64,000 nucleotides of DNA from Devosia sp. A16 (lineage in GTDB: Bacteria > Pseudomonadota > Alphaproteobacteria > Rhizobiales > Devosiaceae): assembly GCF_001402915.1 (NCBI RefSeq), contig NZ_CP012945.1, forward strand, positions 3,387,501 through 3,451,500, written 5' to 3'. Of this stretch, positions 41,322-50,354 are shown one piece after another. The first letter of the stretch is position 1, and each line of letters begins with the position of its first letter. The position numbers were made by a program, and so were the translations under genes. The notes under the pieces are model-generated. The model searched no databases and was not told where the DNA came from. It was given only the letters and a program-made list of their open reading frames with translations.

Positions 41322-42037
41322 GTAGCGCACCGAACATGCCCAAGGAGGGATTTCCCCAAGTCTCCGACGCTGGCCTTAAAAACAATGCGACTGACCGGAT
41401 AGCCGCTGTTGCAAGAGCGCTTGCCGGGGCAGTGCCTGGGGTCGGGTCTGTACTCGCCGAAGTCATTTCAGCAGCCATACCAAGGCAGCGTGTCGACCGA
41501 ATAGGGGACTTCCTCATCCGATTGGCGAGCCAAGTGGAAAGGTTGTCTGCTGGCGACAAGCTCAACAATCAAGCCAACTTCCCCCTGATTGAGGAGGGGG
41601 TATCCCAAGCAGCACGAGCCTTCAGTAGTGTGCGCCGTGAATACCTTGCCAGATGTGTCGCGCACGGGGTGGACGCCGCTGAGCAGAGCAAAATGGCCGA
41701 ACTGAAGGTTCTACAGGTACTTGGCGAGCTTGGTGACGATGACCTACTCGTGCTCGACGCTGTCGGCGACCCCAACGGATGGGATAAATTGGCAGCGTTG
41801 AGGCCTTCACTGATGCGGATAGGTGCCTCGGACGAAGTTCGCATGAAGGGGGAGCTATACCAAGCATCGCTGCGAAAGCTGGTAGCGGTCGGCGCACTGA
41901 GCTTTAGCATGTATTCTGATGAGCATCAGCTACCGAAGTACGAGCGCAATGGCGAGTTGAAGGGCAACCACTATATAAGCGCACTGGGGCGCCTAATCCT
42001 ATTGCGGACGGGATTAAGCCAGCCCGGTTCCGACTAA
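41318..42037 (+). CDS. Unknown helical protein coupled to the DUF6998-like gene
   Basis: This 239-residue protein has a Gly/Ala-rich hydrophobic stretch at about 28-52 ('AVARALAGAVPGVGSVLAEVISAAI') that could enter a membrane or pack as a helical hairpin. Long amphipathic helices and a winged-helix-like end ('KLVAVGALSFSMYSDEHQLPKYER..GNHYISALGRLIL') follow. I do not recognise the family. The ATGA overlap ties it to the upstream nuclease-like gene; the large nuclease-NTPase starts 89 bases after it. Confidence 0.6.
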   Translation: MSSAPNMPKEGFPQVSDAGLKNNATDRIAAVARALAGAVPGVGSVLAEVISAAIPRQRVDRIGDFLIRLASQVERLSAGDKLNNQANFPLIEEGVSQAARAFSSVRREYLARCVAHGVDAAEQSKMAELKVLQVLGELGDDDLLVLDAVGDPNGWDKLAALRPSLMRIGASDEVRMKGELYQASLRKLVAVGALSFSMYSDEHQLPKYERNGELKGNHYISALGRLILLRTGLSQPGSD

Positions 42038-42126
42038 CTGAGCCGAATGGTTCCAGCTTTCTAGTGGTCCCGCTACGCAACGGCTTGAGCGCGGACTATT
42101 TTGACGTGAGATAATCGAGGTACGTC

Positions 42127-45100
42127 TTGTTTGAGGTTGATCCTAGTCAGATCGAAGCCCTTGATAGCAAGCAGTTGGTGCTGCTGTTGCGTCGTCTCCT
42201 CCATGCTGAGGCCTTGAGTGCGGGGTTAAGCCTCAGGGGCATTTCTGTGCCGCTGCAGATCACGGTGGCCGACGGTGGGGAAGACGGGCGGATCGAGTGG
42301 CAGGGGGGCCATCCCAAGACTGACTACATCCCGAGCAGGATCACCTTCTTTCAGTCCAAGGCGAGCAGCATACGCGCGAGTGGGTGGAAGAAGGAGTGCT
42401 GGACGAAGCAGTCACAGCGAGGAACCCAGAAGCGGGTGCTTAGCGATGCGCTCAAGGAAGTGTCCGGCATCGGGGGATCGTACGTTGGGTTCACCACTGA
42501 AGCGTTGATAGGAGCTAAGCGAGCTTCGTACGTCACCGCAATAAAGGATGGCATCACGGAAGCGGGTGGCAACCCTGCGTCCTTTGCGGCCATTGACGTT
42601 TATGGTGCCAACGAGATTTCAGCATGGGCCGACCGACATCCTGCGGTTGCGCTCTGGATCGCCGAGACGGTTCAAGGTCGAGACCTAGGAGGGTTCCAGA
42701 CTATCGGCGAGTGGGGGAACAAGAGCGACTTTGGCGATACGGCTTACGTCAGTGATATGCGGCCGCGCTTCGCGGTGGGGATGGCACCAGCGCTCGCCGG
42801 TCGTGGCAAACGTGACACCAACAAACTAACCGCCCATCAGGCTAGAGAGCGCATTGTTGATCACGTGGCTGAGCCCGGCAAAGCCGTACGGGTTATAGGT
42901 CCGTCAGGCTTGGGCAAAAGTCGTTTTGTCTATGAGTTGATGAGGGACTTATCGACGGCGCGCGCAGGTGTCCTTAGCCTGTCTGCCGTGTTCTGTGACT
43001 TCCGAAGCGTCGCCAGTTCGCTGCCTGCAGTTCTTACGACTATCGCCAACTCCGGCCGTCCCGCTTTGTTTGTAGTGGACGAGTGCCCCCGTGAGGCGGC
43101 AGAAGCATTAGGGGAAATTGTCAGCGGGACCGCCAGTCAGTTGCGGCTGCTGACCATGGATATTGATGACAGGACGATGCCAGGTGATGCTTGGCTCAAT
43201 CTCTCGATAAGCCCGGGTGATGACGAGCTAGTCACCGGCATCATCAAGCAACATCTCCCGAAGGCTACCGAAGGTGAAGTGGCCTTTGTTCGGGACCTTT
43301 GCGGTGGATTTCCTCGTATCGCAGTGCTCGCGGCGCGGCGCGCTACGGACCGGCAGTCGGTATTGGTCTCGATTGAGGATGTCGTGGAGCGGGTCTTGCG
43401 AGGTTCGTCCATCTCGGATCGAGACGAGGTGCGAGCGTTGGAGACTTTGGCCCTGTTCGGCAGTGTTGGGGTGGATGAGGAGTATGCCCCACAGCTAGAC
43501 GCTGTTGCGACTTGGTTGGCCCGCCAGACTGGTGACGAGATGTATGAGCACCTCGCGAAGGCAGCGCAGCACGATCTTGTCGGTCGGCGCGGACAGCAGA
43601 TGTCTGCTCAGCCGCTACCCATTGCAATGTACTTGGCGATGCGAAGGCTTCGACTGCTCCGTGTTCAGACCGTGGAAGCCTTCATCGGGTCTGCGGACCA
43701 AGCGCTCGTACTATCTATGTTTGGGCAGTGGCGAAATCTCGACACCGCACAGACCGTTAGGCGAGTGGCCGCGAAACTACTGGCCTCAGGTGCCGCTGTG
43801 GGCACACGCGCAGCGCTGATGACGGACTTTGGCGCAAGGTGTCTTGATGCTCTAGTCCACGTACTGCCCGATATGGCCATGTCCGCTCTGTCACGCGAGC
43901 TTGATGGACTGACGCATGAAGAGCTATTGGTGTGGGCTGATGGTCGTCGTCATATTGTCGAAGCCCTATCCAAGCTCGTATTTCGCCGACAGACGTTTGA
44001 CCCGGCTGCACGTCTACTTCTGCGCCTAGCCGCCGCCGAAAATGAGCAGTGGAGCAACAACGCTGCCGGGTTGTTTAGGCAGCTATTTCAAGTCGAGTTG
44101 AGCGGTACCGAGGCAGGGCCGGTAGAGCGCTTTACCGTCCTGGATGAAGGTCTATCGAGCGACAATGAGGCTATGGCGAGCGTGTGCGTCGAGGCCCTTT
44201 CGTCCGCGCTCGACATACATGTGTCCCGCATGGGTGACACGGGGCAGATAGGAACGCGCCCCCCGCTCTCTGACTGGCGTCCCGAGTATTGGAGCGAGGT
44301 CTACGACTTCTATAAACAGGCGCTGGCCCGGCTTCATGCCACCCGTGCGCGTCATCCTAGGCTGATGGAGCGTTGCGAACAGATCATCGTGCATGCCGTA
44401 AGAACGCTCCTCAGCACGCCGATATATGACGACGTTGCGACACTGCTTCTGGAAATCGGCTCGGAGAAAGGTGTCTGGTATGAGGCTGTCGAGGCTGTAG
44501 GGGACTGGCTATATTTCGATAGGAAAGACGCCCCTGAGAATGTCGCCCGCTACGTGAGAAAACTCTACGACGACCTGATGCCACAAGACACTGTTGGCAA
44601 GGCTATTCTCTTCACGAAGTTCTGGTCGGGGGACATCCGCGATCCAGATGTGCAGTACAGTGACCACGACAGCGACTTTACGTACTCCGAGCGATCAGCG
44701 CGGGCCTTGGCCACTGAGATTGCAGCGGACCGCGAGCTTACGCAGACTGCAATCCGCAGAATGATCGCTGAAGAGTTGAAGGGGTCATTCGCGTTTGGGG
44801 AGGAGCTTGCTGCGCATTACGATCAACCGGCTGAACTTGGTCGCTTCGCTCTGGACTTAGTAGATGAAGCCGGTGGGGCTACCGGTGTTGGACTTCTGAG
44901 AGGTATTTTGGCGGGTGTCGATAGGCGCGATGGCGGTGCAGCCAACCGCTTGCTAAGTGATGCAATCTCCCGGTCGTCGCTTAATGGGCGAGCGGTCGAG
45001 ATGTACACGGCAGTATCCCTTGATGCCGACCGCCTACAGCAAGTTATAGACCTTCTTGAGAACGGTGGGCTCGAAGCCGCTGACTGCGCATTTCTGTCCT

Positions 45101-45996
45101 ACGGTCGGGGTCTCGACAACATCGAGCCGGCGGCTATTCGGCCGCTCTTTAGAGAGCTTGCCGCCCACGGAGCAGATGGCCTTTGGACCGCTCTGGATAT
45201 AGCCAACATGTACCGCTACGGCAGCGGTCAGCTATCCCGCGAAATCGCCGCTGAATTGGAGACCATCCTCGTTGACCCGCGTCTACTGGAGAAGGTGCGA
45301 AACGGGTCCCGCGACGGACATCTCTTTGAGAAGACCATAGAGCGCATACAAAAGAACTTTGGACTTTCTCCGGAATTTGCAGGCGGGTTGAGCCAGCAGG
45401 TGACGCGGCTATGCAAGGTGGACGATCACGGCACGTTCCTGATGCTTGATGGGCCGGTACGCCATGTCATTGCACTGATCGTCCATGATCAACCTGACGC
45501 AGTGTGGAGAGAGGTCGCGAGGCTTTTCGAGGTTGCCACCCCGATAGAGCGATATCGACTATCTGACCTGATTGGCCCCGACAGGCACAAGTTCGATGGC
45601 AGGAGCCATACGGCCGCTGGTCCCATGTATGGGGTAGCGGACCCGACTATGTTCGATTGGGTCGATCAGGACATGCCGGGGCGGGTGGGTTTGCTCGTTG
45701 AGTTTTACCCAATGCTCTCGTGCGAGGGAGAGGTGGTTAGGTGGCATCCGGCGATGGAGCAGCTAGCCACGAAGTACGGCGAGGTCGCGAACTTTCGGCG
45801 GGCGCTGGCGAGGAGGATTAGCCCCCGTTCGTGGAGTGGCTCACGCGTGCCGTTGCTGGAAATGTTCGTGGAGCCCCTTAGAGCTTGGTCGAGCCACAGA
45901 GTGAGGAAACTGGCTGCGTGGGCGCGGGAACAACTGACCTGGTTAGAAGGGCTAATCGAGGAAGAGAGAGAGGCTGACGGTGACGAGCGCTACTGA
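42127..45996 (+). CDS. Avs-like NTPase with N-terminal nuclease domain
   Basis: This 1289-residue protein uses a TTG start. Residues 1 to about 190 hold a restriction-like core: 'GGEDGRIEW' at 50-58 and 'FFQSKAS' with Gln76-x-Lys78. The NTPase follows: Walker A 'GPSGLGKS' at 258-265, Walker B 'LFVVDEC' at 314-320. From about 450 to the end the chain is long and helical, like the repeat sensor arms of STAND proteins. Nuclease - NTPase - helical repeats is the plan of antiviral Avs proteins, where the C-terminal arm senses a phage protein. Codon use is more A/T-rich than in the flanks. Confidence 0.75.
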   Translation: MFEVDPSQIEALDSKQLVLLLRRLLHAEALSAGLSLRGISVPLQITVADGGEDGRIEWQGGHPKTDYIPSRITFFQSKASSIRASGWKKECWTKQSQRGTQKRVLSDALKEVSGIGGSYVGFTTEALIGAKRASYVTAIKDGITEAGGNPASFAAIDVYGANEISAWADRHPAVALWIAETVQGRDLGGFQTIGEWGNKSDFGDTAYVSDMRPRFAVGMAPALAGRGKRDTNKLTAHQARERIVDHVAEPGKAVRVIGPSGLGKSRFVYELMRDLSTARAGVLSLSAVFCDFRSVASSLPAVLTTIANSGRPALFVVDECPREAAEALGEIVSGTASQLRLLTMDIDDRTMPGDAWLNLSISPGDDELVTGIIKQHLPKATEGEVAFVRDLCGGFPRIAVLAARRATDRQSVLVSIEDVVERVLRGSSISDRDEVRALETLALFGSVGVDEEYAPQLDAVATWLARQTGDEMYEHLAKAAQHDLVGRRGQQMSAQPLPIAMYLAMRRLRLLRVQTVEAFIGSADQALVLSMFGQWRNLDTAQTVRRVAAKLLASGAAVGTRAALMTDFGARCLDALVHVLPDMAMSALSRELDGLTHEELLVWADGRRHIVEALSKLVFRRQTFDPAARLLLRLAAAENEQWSNNAAGLFRQLFQVELSGTEAGPVERFTVLDEGLSSDNEAMASVCVEALSSALDIHVSRMGDTGQIGTRPPLSDWRPEYWSEVYDFYKQALARLHATRARHPRLMERCEQIIVHAVRTLLSTPIYDDVATLLLEIGSEKGVWYEAVEAVGDWLYFDRKDAPENVARYVRKLYDDLMPQDTVGKAILFTKFWSGDIRDPDVQYSDHDSDFTYSERSARALATEIAADRELTQTAIRRMIAEELKGSFAFGEELAAHYDQPAELGRFALDLVDEAGGATGVGLLRGILAGVDRRDGGAANRLLSDAISRSSLNGRAVEMYTAVSLDADRLQQVIDLLENGGLEAADCAFLSYGRGLDNIEPAAIRPLFRELAAHGADGLWTALDIANMYRYGSGQLSREIAAELETILVDPRLLEKVRNGSRDGHLFEKTIERIQKNFGLSPEFAGGLSQQVTRLCKVDDHGTFLMLDGPVRHVIALIVHDQPDAVWREVARLFEVATPIERYRLSDLIGPDRHKFDGRSHTAAGPMYGVADPTMFDWVDQDMPGRVGLLVEFYPMLSCEGEVVRWHPAMEQLATKYGEVANFRRALARRISPRSWSGSRVPLLEMFVEPLRAWSSHRVRKLAAWAREQLTWLEGLIEEEREADGDERY

Positions 45997-46305
45997 TGCC
46001 CACACCCTCATTTTCGATACAATTTTGCTTGGCGGTATCTAACCTAGCCCGCTGCCCAATGTCCCCCCATACCCCTGCCCCCGCTGCCGCACCCGCTGCA
46101 ACTCATCCTCCCTATATGGGGGAGCCGCAACTTAGCGTTGGCACTCCTCGTGGCGCGTGCTCTCCGGCATGATGTCCACAAAGTCTACCTTTGTGGAGAC
46201 ACATGCTTTGCGTACCCATTGCGTCCTCTAACCGCGGGTCCAGTTTTCTCTTAGGGTGCCCGACGAGAGAACGCATCGGATTAACGTCAACGGCAGGGAC
46301 GACGC
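45997..46305. other. Gap between accessory block and catabolic locus
   Basis: 309 bases with no gene. It holds a perfect hairpin at 46175-46197 and a short ctccctatatgggggag palindrome near 46109. No copy of the tRNA-end repeat is present. Confidence 0.6.
46175..46197. terminator. Perfect 9-bp hairpin
   Basis: TCCACAAAG (46175-46183), loop TCTAC, CTTTGTGGA (46189-46197). It lies between the convergent ends of the nuclease-NTPase gene and the glycoside hydrolase gene. There is no T tract on either side, so a terminator role is inferred from position only. Confidence 0.45.
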
Positions 46306-48357
46306 CTAAACGCTCTCGCCAGTAACCCTCAGCTCCACCCCTGAACCGCGATCGAACCGCACCGTCACCTCCCGCCCCCCAACCCTCAGCTTGCTCAGCT
46401 TGAAATGCTCGAGCCCGATATCCAGCGGGTCGGCGCTGAGCGTGCCGTCTTCGGCGATGTCGAGGCCGGCGATGTGGCGGATGATCAGGTCGATCAGATA
46501 GGAGTGGTTGTAATCCACCTCGTCGCTGATCGGCTCGCCGCTCAGGCTGTCATAGTGCTCGACCAGGTAGGGCGTGACGCCGTCGCGTTGCTGGAAATGC
46601 AGCAGGGCGTATTTCCAGAAGAAGTGGCTGAACAGCGCGTCCTGGGCGTGGCCGTTGGCGCGGCTGACCTTGCCGATGGCGTCGAGCACCACCGAATTGG
46701 TGTAGGGCCACGTCGGGCCATCCCACATGCAGCCATTGCGGCCCTTGAAGAACTGGCCTTTCCAGCTGCCGCCCGGCTGGAACACCTCGCATCTGGGGGA
46801 CACCGAGGGAAACGGGTTCGGGGTGTCGAACTCGTCCGGCCCGAGCGCGGCGATGAGGCCGTCGAGGTGTTCCGGCCCGGTGATCTCGGCCCACCAAGGA
46901 TAAAAGCCGACAATGTTGCGGACCATCGCCTTTTCGTCGGTGACGTGGTGCAGGTCATAGAAGAAGGCGGTGGCCTCGTCCCACTGCTTGTCGAGCACAT
47001 CGGTGCGGATGGCTTCGGCCAGCGCGTCGAACTCGGTGGCTTCCGGGTCGCCGGCAAGGCGGCAGAGGGCGGCGGTGCCGCGGGCGTTGAGATATTGGTA
47101 GATCGCCCGGTCGACGCGCTTCAGCGGCGTGTAGGTCGCCGGGTCGAACGGGTCGTCCGGATAGCCGTGGAAATACCAGTAGCTCGGCTGGTATTCCTTG
47201 CCGGTGAGCTGGTGCCGCTGCTGGATCGGCAGGCTGTCGCCGCCGGTGGCGAGGAACTTTGCTTCGCCGCGCACCTGGTGCTTCAGCAGCGGCAGCGCGG
47301 CGCGCGTGTTGTCGTCGAGCCCCTTGGCCAGCGCATATTGCCAGGCGCCCCAGCCCATGAAGTTGGCATAGGGGTGGATGGTCCTGGTCAGGGTGCGGGC
47401 ATCGAACTGGCCATCCTCGCGCTGCGTGCCGGCGAGCACCTGGAACAGCCCGTCGATCAGTTGCGGATCGTGGTGCCAGCGCGCTTCGACGAGGTGCATC
47501 GGCGTCGATAGCGGGATGAGTTTGGAAAACTCCCAGCCCACCGGCGCCCACGGCGTCTTGCTCATCTTGTGCGAGCGGCCCTCGTAGAACAGCGTGCCGT
47601 CGAGCGGCGCGAGGCCGGGGCGCGCCAGGGTGTGGCGCATCAGGTACCAGCGATAGGCGTAGAGCCGATCGAGCACCGGGCTGCTGCTCGAAAGCTGCGG
47701 CACCTGGTCGAAGAACGATTGATAGGCCGCCTGCTGATTGGCCAGCAGGGTGGCGCCGGATGTCGCGACGGCCGTGGTGGCCTTCGTGCTGAGGGCCGAC
47801 CAATCATCCGATTCGGCAATGCCGACCGCGGCGACCACCACGAATTCGGCGCTGGCGCCGGCGGGCAGGGTGAGCCCTGACCAGAGGGCCGGCGCACTCG
47901 TTGCGACAAGGACGCGAAGGGCGAAGCCATGCGCTTCGATCTGCCGTTCTCCGCGGGCGATGACGCCGTCGCGGGCCACCCACTCGGGGTCGATCGTCAA
48001 GCGGAGCGTGATCGGGGCAGCGCCGGCATTGTGCCAGCGCTGGATCGAAACGGCCTCGTCCTCCCAGCTGATATACTTGCGCTCTTCGAGCCGCAGCGTG
48101 CCGAACGCCGTGCGCGCGGTCAGATGGCTCGGCCGCCACTCCACCTCCGACGGTACCGTCGCTGCGCCGCCGCCATGCTCGATGCCGAACAGCAGCGGCA
48201 TGTTGAGCTTGTGGATGAAATCGAGCGCGCCGGAAAAGCCCGGGGCGTCATCGAGGTAATCGGCCCAGAGCCGCGCCCCGGTGGAGCCGAGCAGCAGCGT
48301 GCCCGGCCTGGTGCGCAGCCCGCGACGGCCGGTCTTCAGCAGCTCGTCGATCTTCAT
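46306..48357 (-). CDS. GH63/MGH1-like glycoside hydrolase
   Basis: This 683-residue protein has no signal peptide, so is probably cytoplasmic. An N-terminal beta-sandwich (to about 230) precedes an (alpha/alpha)6-barrel ('RWYLMRHTLARPG', 'WGAWQYALAKG', 'FYPWWAEITGPEHLDGLIAAL', 'CMWDGPTWPYTNSVVLDAI', 'VDYNHSYLIDLIIRHIAGL'). This is the mannosylglycerate hydrolase / GH63 style, with the acid 'DGPTWPY' and a closing Glu/Asp region. The substrate cannot be named. It is the last gene of the minus-strand unit after the DapA-like and PdxA2-like genes. Confidence 0.82.
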   Translation of the reverse strand: MKIDELLKTGRRGLRTRPGTLLLGSTGARLWADYLDDAPGFSGALDFIHKLNMPLLFGIEHGGGAATVPSEVEWRPSHLTARTAFGTLRLEERKYISWEDEAVSIQRWHNAGAAPITLRLTIDPEWVARDGVIARGERQIEAHGFALRVLVATSAPALWSGLTLPAGASAEFVVVAAVGIAESDDWSALSTKATTAVATSGATLLANQQAAYQSFFDQVPQLSSSSPVLDRLYAYRWYLMRHTLARPGLAPLDGTLFYEGRSHKMSKTPWAPVGWEFSKLIPLSTPMHLVEARWHHDPQLIDGLFQVLAGTQREDGQFDARTLTRTIHPYANFMGWGAWQYALAKGLDDNTRAALPLLKHQVRGEAKFLATGGDSLPIQQRHQLTGKEYQPSYWYFHGYPDDPFDPATYTPLKRVDRAIYQYLNARGTAALCRLAGDPEATEFDALAEAIRTDVLDKQWDEATAFFYDLHHVTDEKAMVRNIVGFYPWWAEITGPEHLDGLIAALGPDEFDTPNPFPSVSPRCEVFQPGGSWKGQFFKGRNGCMWDGPTWPYTNSVVLDAIGKVSRANGHAQDALFSHFFWKYALLHFQQRDGVTPYLVEHYDSLSGEPISDEVDYNHSYLIDLIIRHIAGLDIAEDGTLSADPLDIGLEHFKLSKLRVGGREVTVRFDRGSGVELRVTGESV

Positions 48358-48366
48358 CGCTGGTCC

Positions 48367-49281
48367 TCAGGCTGGAAAATCCGCGTCGACCTTGTCGAGG
48401 ATCGGGCCCAGTTTGCCGATCTGCTCATTGCTGAGGCGCACCAGCGGCGGGCGGGTAGCGGCCCAGCCGGCAGCGCCATAGCGGCGGGCGATCATCGCCT
48501 TGATCGTCGGGATCTGCGGGAAGCTGTTCGAGGCCTCACGCAGCGCGACGATGCGCTGCTGCGCGGCATCGACTTGGGCGCTCGCCGCCGGGTCGGCGAA
48601 CTTGTCGAACACGGTGCGGAGCTGCGCGCCGGCGAGGTTGGAGGTCGCGGTGATGCAGCCTGCGCCGCCCTGCTGCAGCAGCGGCAGCAGCAGCGGATCG
48701 GCGCCCGCCAGGACCGACAGGGTGGGGAAGCGCCTGACCATGCCGAGCATGTTGTCGAGCGCGCCCCCCGAATCCTTCACCCCGGCAATGGTGCCCGGAT
48801 AGTTCTCGATCAGCCGGCCGATCAGGTCGTGGCTAAGCGGCACCTGCGAGATGGGCGGGATGTGGTAGAGGATGACCTGCAGCCGGTCGTCGGCGACGCT
48901 GTCGAGGACGTGGCGATAGGCGTCGTAGAGCCCCTGGTCGGAAACGCCCTTGTAGTAGAAGGGGGGCAGCATCACCACCTTGGTGACGCCGAGGCTGAGC
49001 GCGTGCCGGGTCAGCGCAATGGTCTCGGGCAGGGCGCAGAGTCCGGTGCCCGGCAACAGCGCCTCGGGCGGCACGCCACCCTTCACCACGGCCTCGAGTA
49101 TCGCCATGCGTTCGGCCGAGGAGAACGAGTTGGCCTCGCCGGTGGAGCCGAGCAGCGCCACGCCATGGAGGCCATCGGCCAGCAGCTGCTTGCTATGGGC
49201 AACGAGGGCGCCATGGTCGGGCGAGAGGTCGGCATTGACCGGCGTGGCGGCGGCGCTGAACGCGCCCTTGATCGACGACAT
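48367..49281 (-). CDS. DapA-family aldolase/lyase (dihydrodipicolinate synthase-like)
   Basis: This 304-residue TIM-barrel class I enzyme has 'LLGSTGEANSFS' (phosphate/carboxylate loop), the Tyr of 'LYHIPP' and the Schiff-base Lys in 'AGVKDSGG'. The catabolic setting argues for a 2-keto-acid aldolase or N-acetylneuraminate-lyase-like role and not for lysine synthesis. It lies between the glycoside hydrolase (9 bases downstream) and the PdxA2-like gene (18 bases upstream). Confidence 0.88.
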   Translation of the reverse strand: MSSIKGAFSAAATPVNADLSPDHGALVAHSKQLLADGLHGVALLGSTGEANSFSSAERMAILEAVVKGGVPPEALLPGTGLCALPETIALTRHALSLGVTKVVMLPPFYYKGVSDQGLYDAYRHVLDSVADDRLQVILYHIPPISQVPLSHDLIGRLIENYPGTIAGVKDSGGALDNMLGMVRRFPTLSVLAGADPLLLPLLQQGGAGCITATSNLAGAQLRTVFDKFADPAASAQVDAAQQRIVALREASNSFPQIPTIKAMIARRYGAAGWAATRPPLVRLSNEQIGKLGPILDKVDADFPA

Positions 49282-49299
49282 GAGAGCTATCCCGGAGGT

Positions 49300-50286
49300 T
49301 CAGGCGCGCGAGGCGGCGAGCTTGCGGGCGTAGTCGATCGCCGCGAGCATGTTGACATGTTTGGCCTTGCCGGTGCCGGCAAGGTCGAAGGCGGTGCCGT
49401 GGTCGACCGAGGTGCGGTCGATCGGCAGGCCGAGCGAGACGTTCACCGCGGTGTCGAAAGCCACCAGCTTGATCGGGATATGACCCTGGTCGTGGTACTG
49501 CGCCACCACCAGGTCGAAGGCGCCCGAATAGGCGCGATAATAGAGCGTATCGGCCGAGATCGGCCCGACCACGTCGATGCCCTCGGCCCGGGCCAGCGCC
49601 ACGCCGGGCGCCACTTGGTCATCATCCTCGCGGCCGAACAGCCCGTTCTCGCCGCAATGCGGATTGATGCCCGCCACCGCAATGCGCGGGTTGTCGTAGC
49701 CGATGCGCTTGAGGTGGTTGTAGCCGGTGCGCACAGTCTCGAGGATGCGCTGCGGCGTGGCGCGGCCGATCGCATCCTTCAGCGAGATATGGGTCGAGAC
49801 ATGGATCACCTTGAGCTTCTCGGATGCCAGCAGCATGAAGCTGGAGCGGGAGCCGGTGAGGTGCGCCAGCATGCCGGTATGGCCATCGAAATGGTGCCCG
49901 GCGAGGTTCAGCGCCTCCTTGTTGATCGGCGCGGTGACGATGCCGGCCGCGCTGCCCTCCGTGGTCATCTCGACCGCGCGGGCGATATAGCGATAGCTCG
50001 CCTCGCCGCCCACCGGATCGAGCTTGCCGAAGGGGAGCGGCATGCCATCGACCTCGACATGTTCGAGCCGCAGCAGCTTGCCTGCCGCGGGCGCGTCGGC
50101 CGGCCCGAGCTTCAGGCCGGCGCCGGTAACGGCGATGGCCTTTTCCAGCGTCTCAGCGGAGCCGACGACGATGAGCTGGTCGCGGATCGCCTCGGGCAGC
50201 TCGGCGGCCGCCTTGACGATCACCTCGGCGCCGACGCCGGCCGGATCGCCCATGGTGATGGCGATGGGTTTGCTGGCCGTGGCCAT
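49300..50286 (-). CDS. pdxA2: PdxA2-like 4-phospho-threonate/erythronate dehydrogenase
   Basis: This 328-residue PdxA-superfamily enzyme shows '[15 protein letters not shown]', '[10 protein letters not shown]', '[11 protein letters not shown]', '[15 protein letters not shown]', '[13 protein letters not shown]' (metal-site His/Asp) and '[14 protein letters not shown]'. PdxA makes pyridoxine precursor, but the PdxA2 branch oxidises and decarboxylates 4-phospho-D-threonate or -erythronate. A four-carbon acid sugar kinase gene in the same locus supports the second role. Inferred, as the two branches cannot be parted by eye with certainty. Confidence 0.88.
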   Translation of the reverse strand: MATASKPIAITMGDPAGVGAEVIVKAAAELPEAIRDQLIVVGSAETLEKAIAVTGAGLKLGPADAPAAGKLLRLEHVEVDGMPLPFGKLDPVGGEASYRYIARAVEMTTEGSAAGIVTAPINKEALNLAGHHFDGHTGMLAHLTGSRSSFMLLASEKLKVIHVSTHISLKDAIGRATPQRILETVRTGYNHLKRIGYDNPRIAVAGINPHCGENGLFGREDDDQVAPGVALARAEGIDVVGPISADTLYYRAYSGAFDLVVAQYHDQGHIPIKLVAFDTAVNVSLGLPIDRTSVDHGTAFDLAGTGKAKHVNMLAAIDYARKLAASRA

Positions 50287-50354
50287 GATACCTCTCCCTC
50301 AGGGCGTTTCCCGGACTGGCGGACCGGTTCGGAAACGCGACACAACAAATAACT

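Larger units (their letters stand above)
40642..45996. other. Second accessory block outside the repeat-bounded island
   Basis: This is three coupled or closely spaced plus-strand genes of visibly lower GC than both flanks, with no integrase. They sit between the right attachment repeat and the minus-strand catabolic genes. The block may be an older element at the same tRNA site whose far end has decayed: I find no third copy of the 23-bp repeat up to 46305. Confidence 0.65.

Noticed and set aside
45997-46305. A third copy of the tRNA-Thr end that would close the second accessory block
   Set aside because: Only a gctgcaa heptamer is shared; no alignment to the 23-bp core on either strand.
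47929-50352. 807-codon plus-strand frame over the glycoside hydrolase, DapA-like and PdxA2 genes
   Set aside because: Antisense to three recognisable enzymes; composition is that of a GC shadow.
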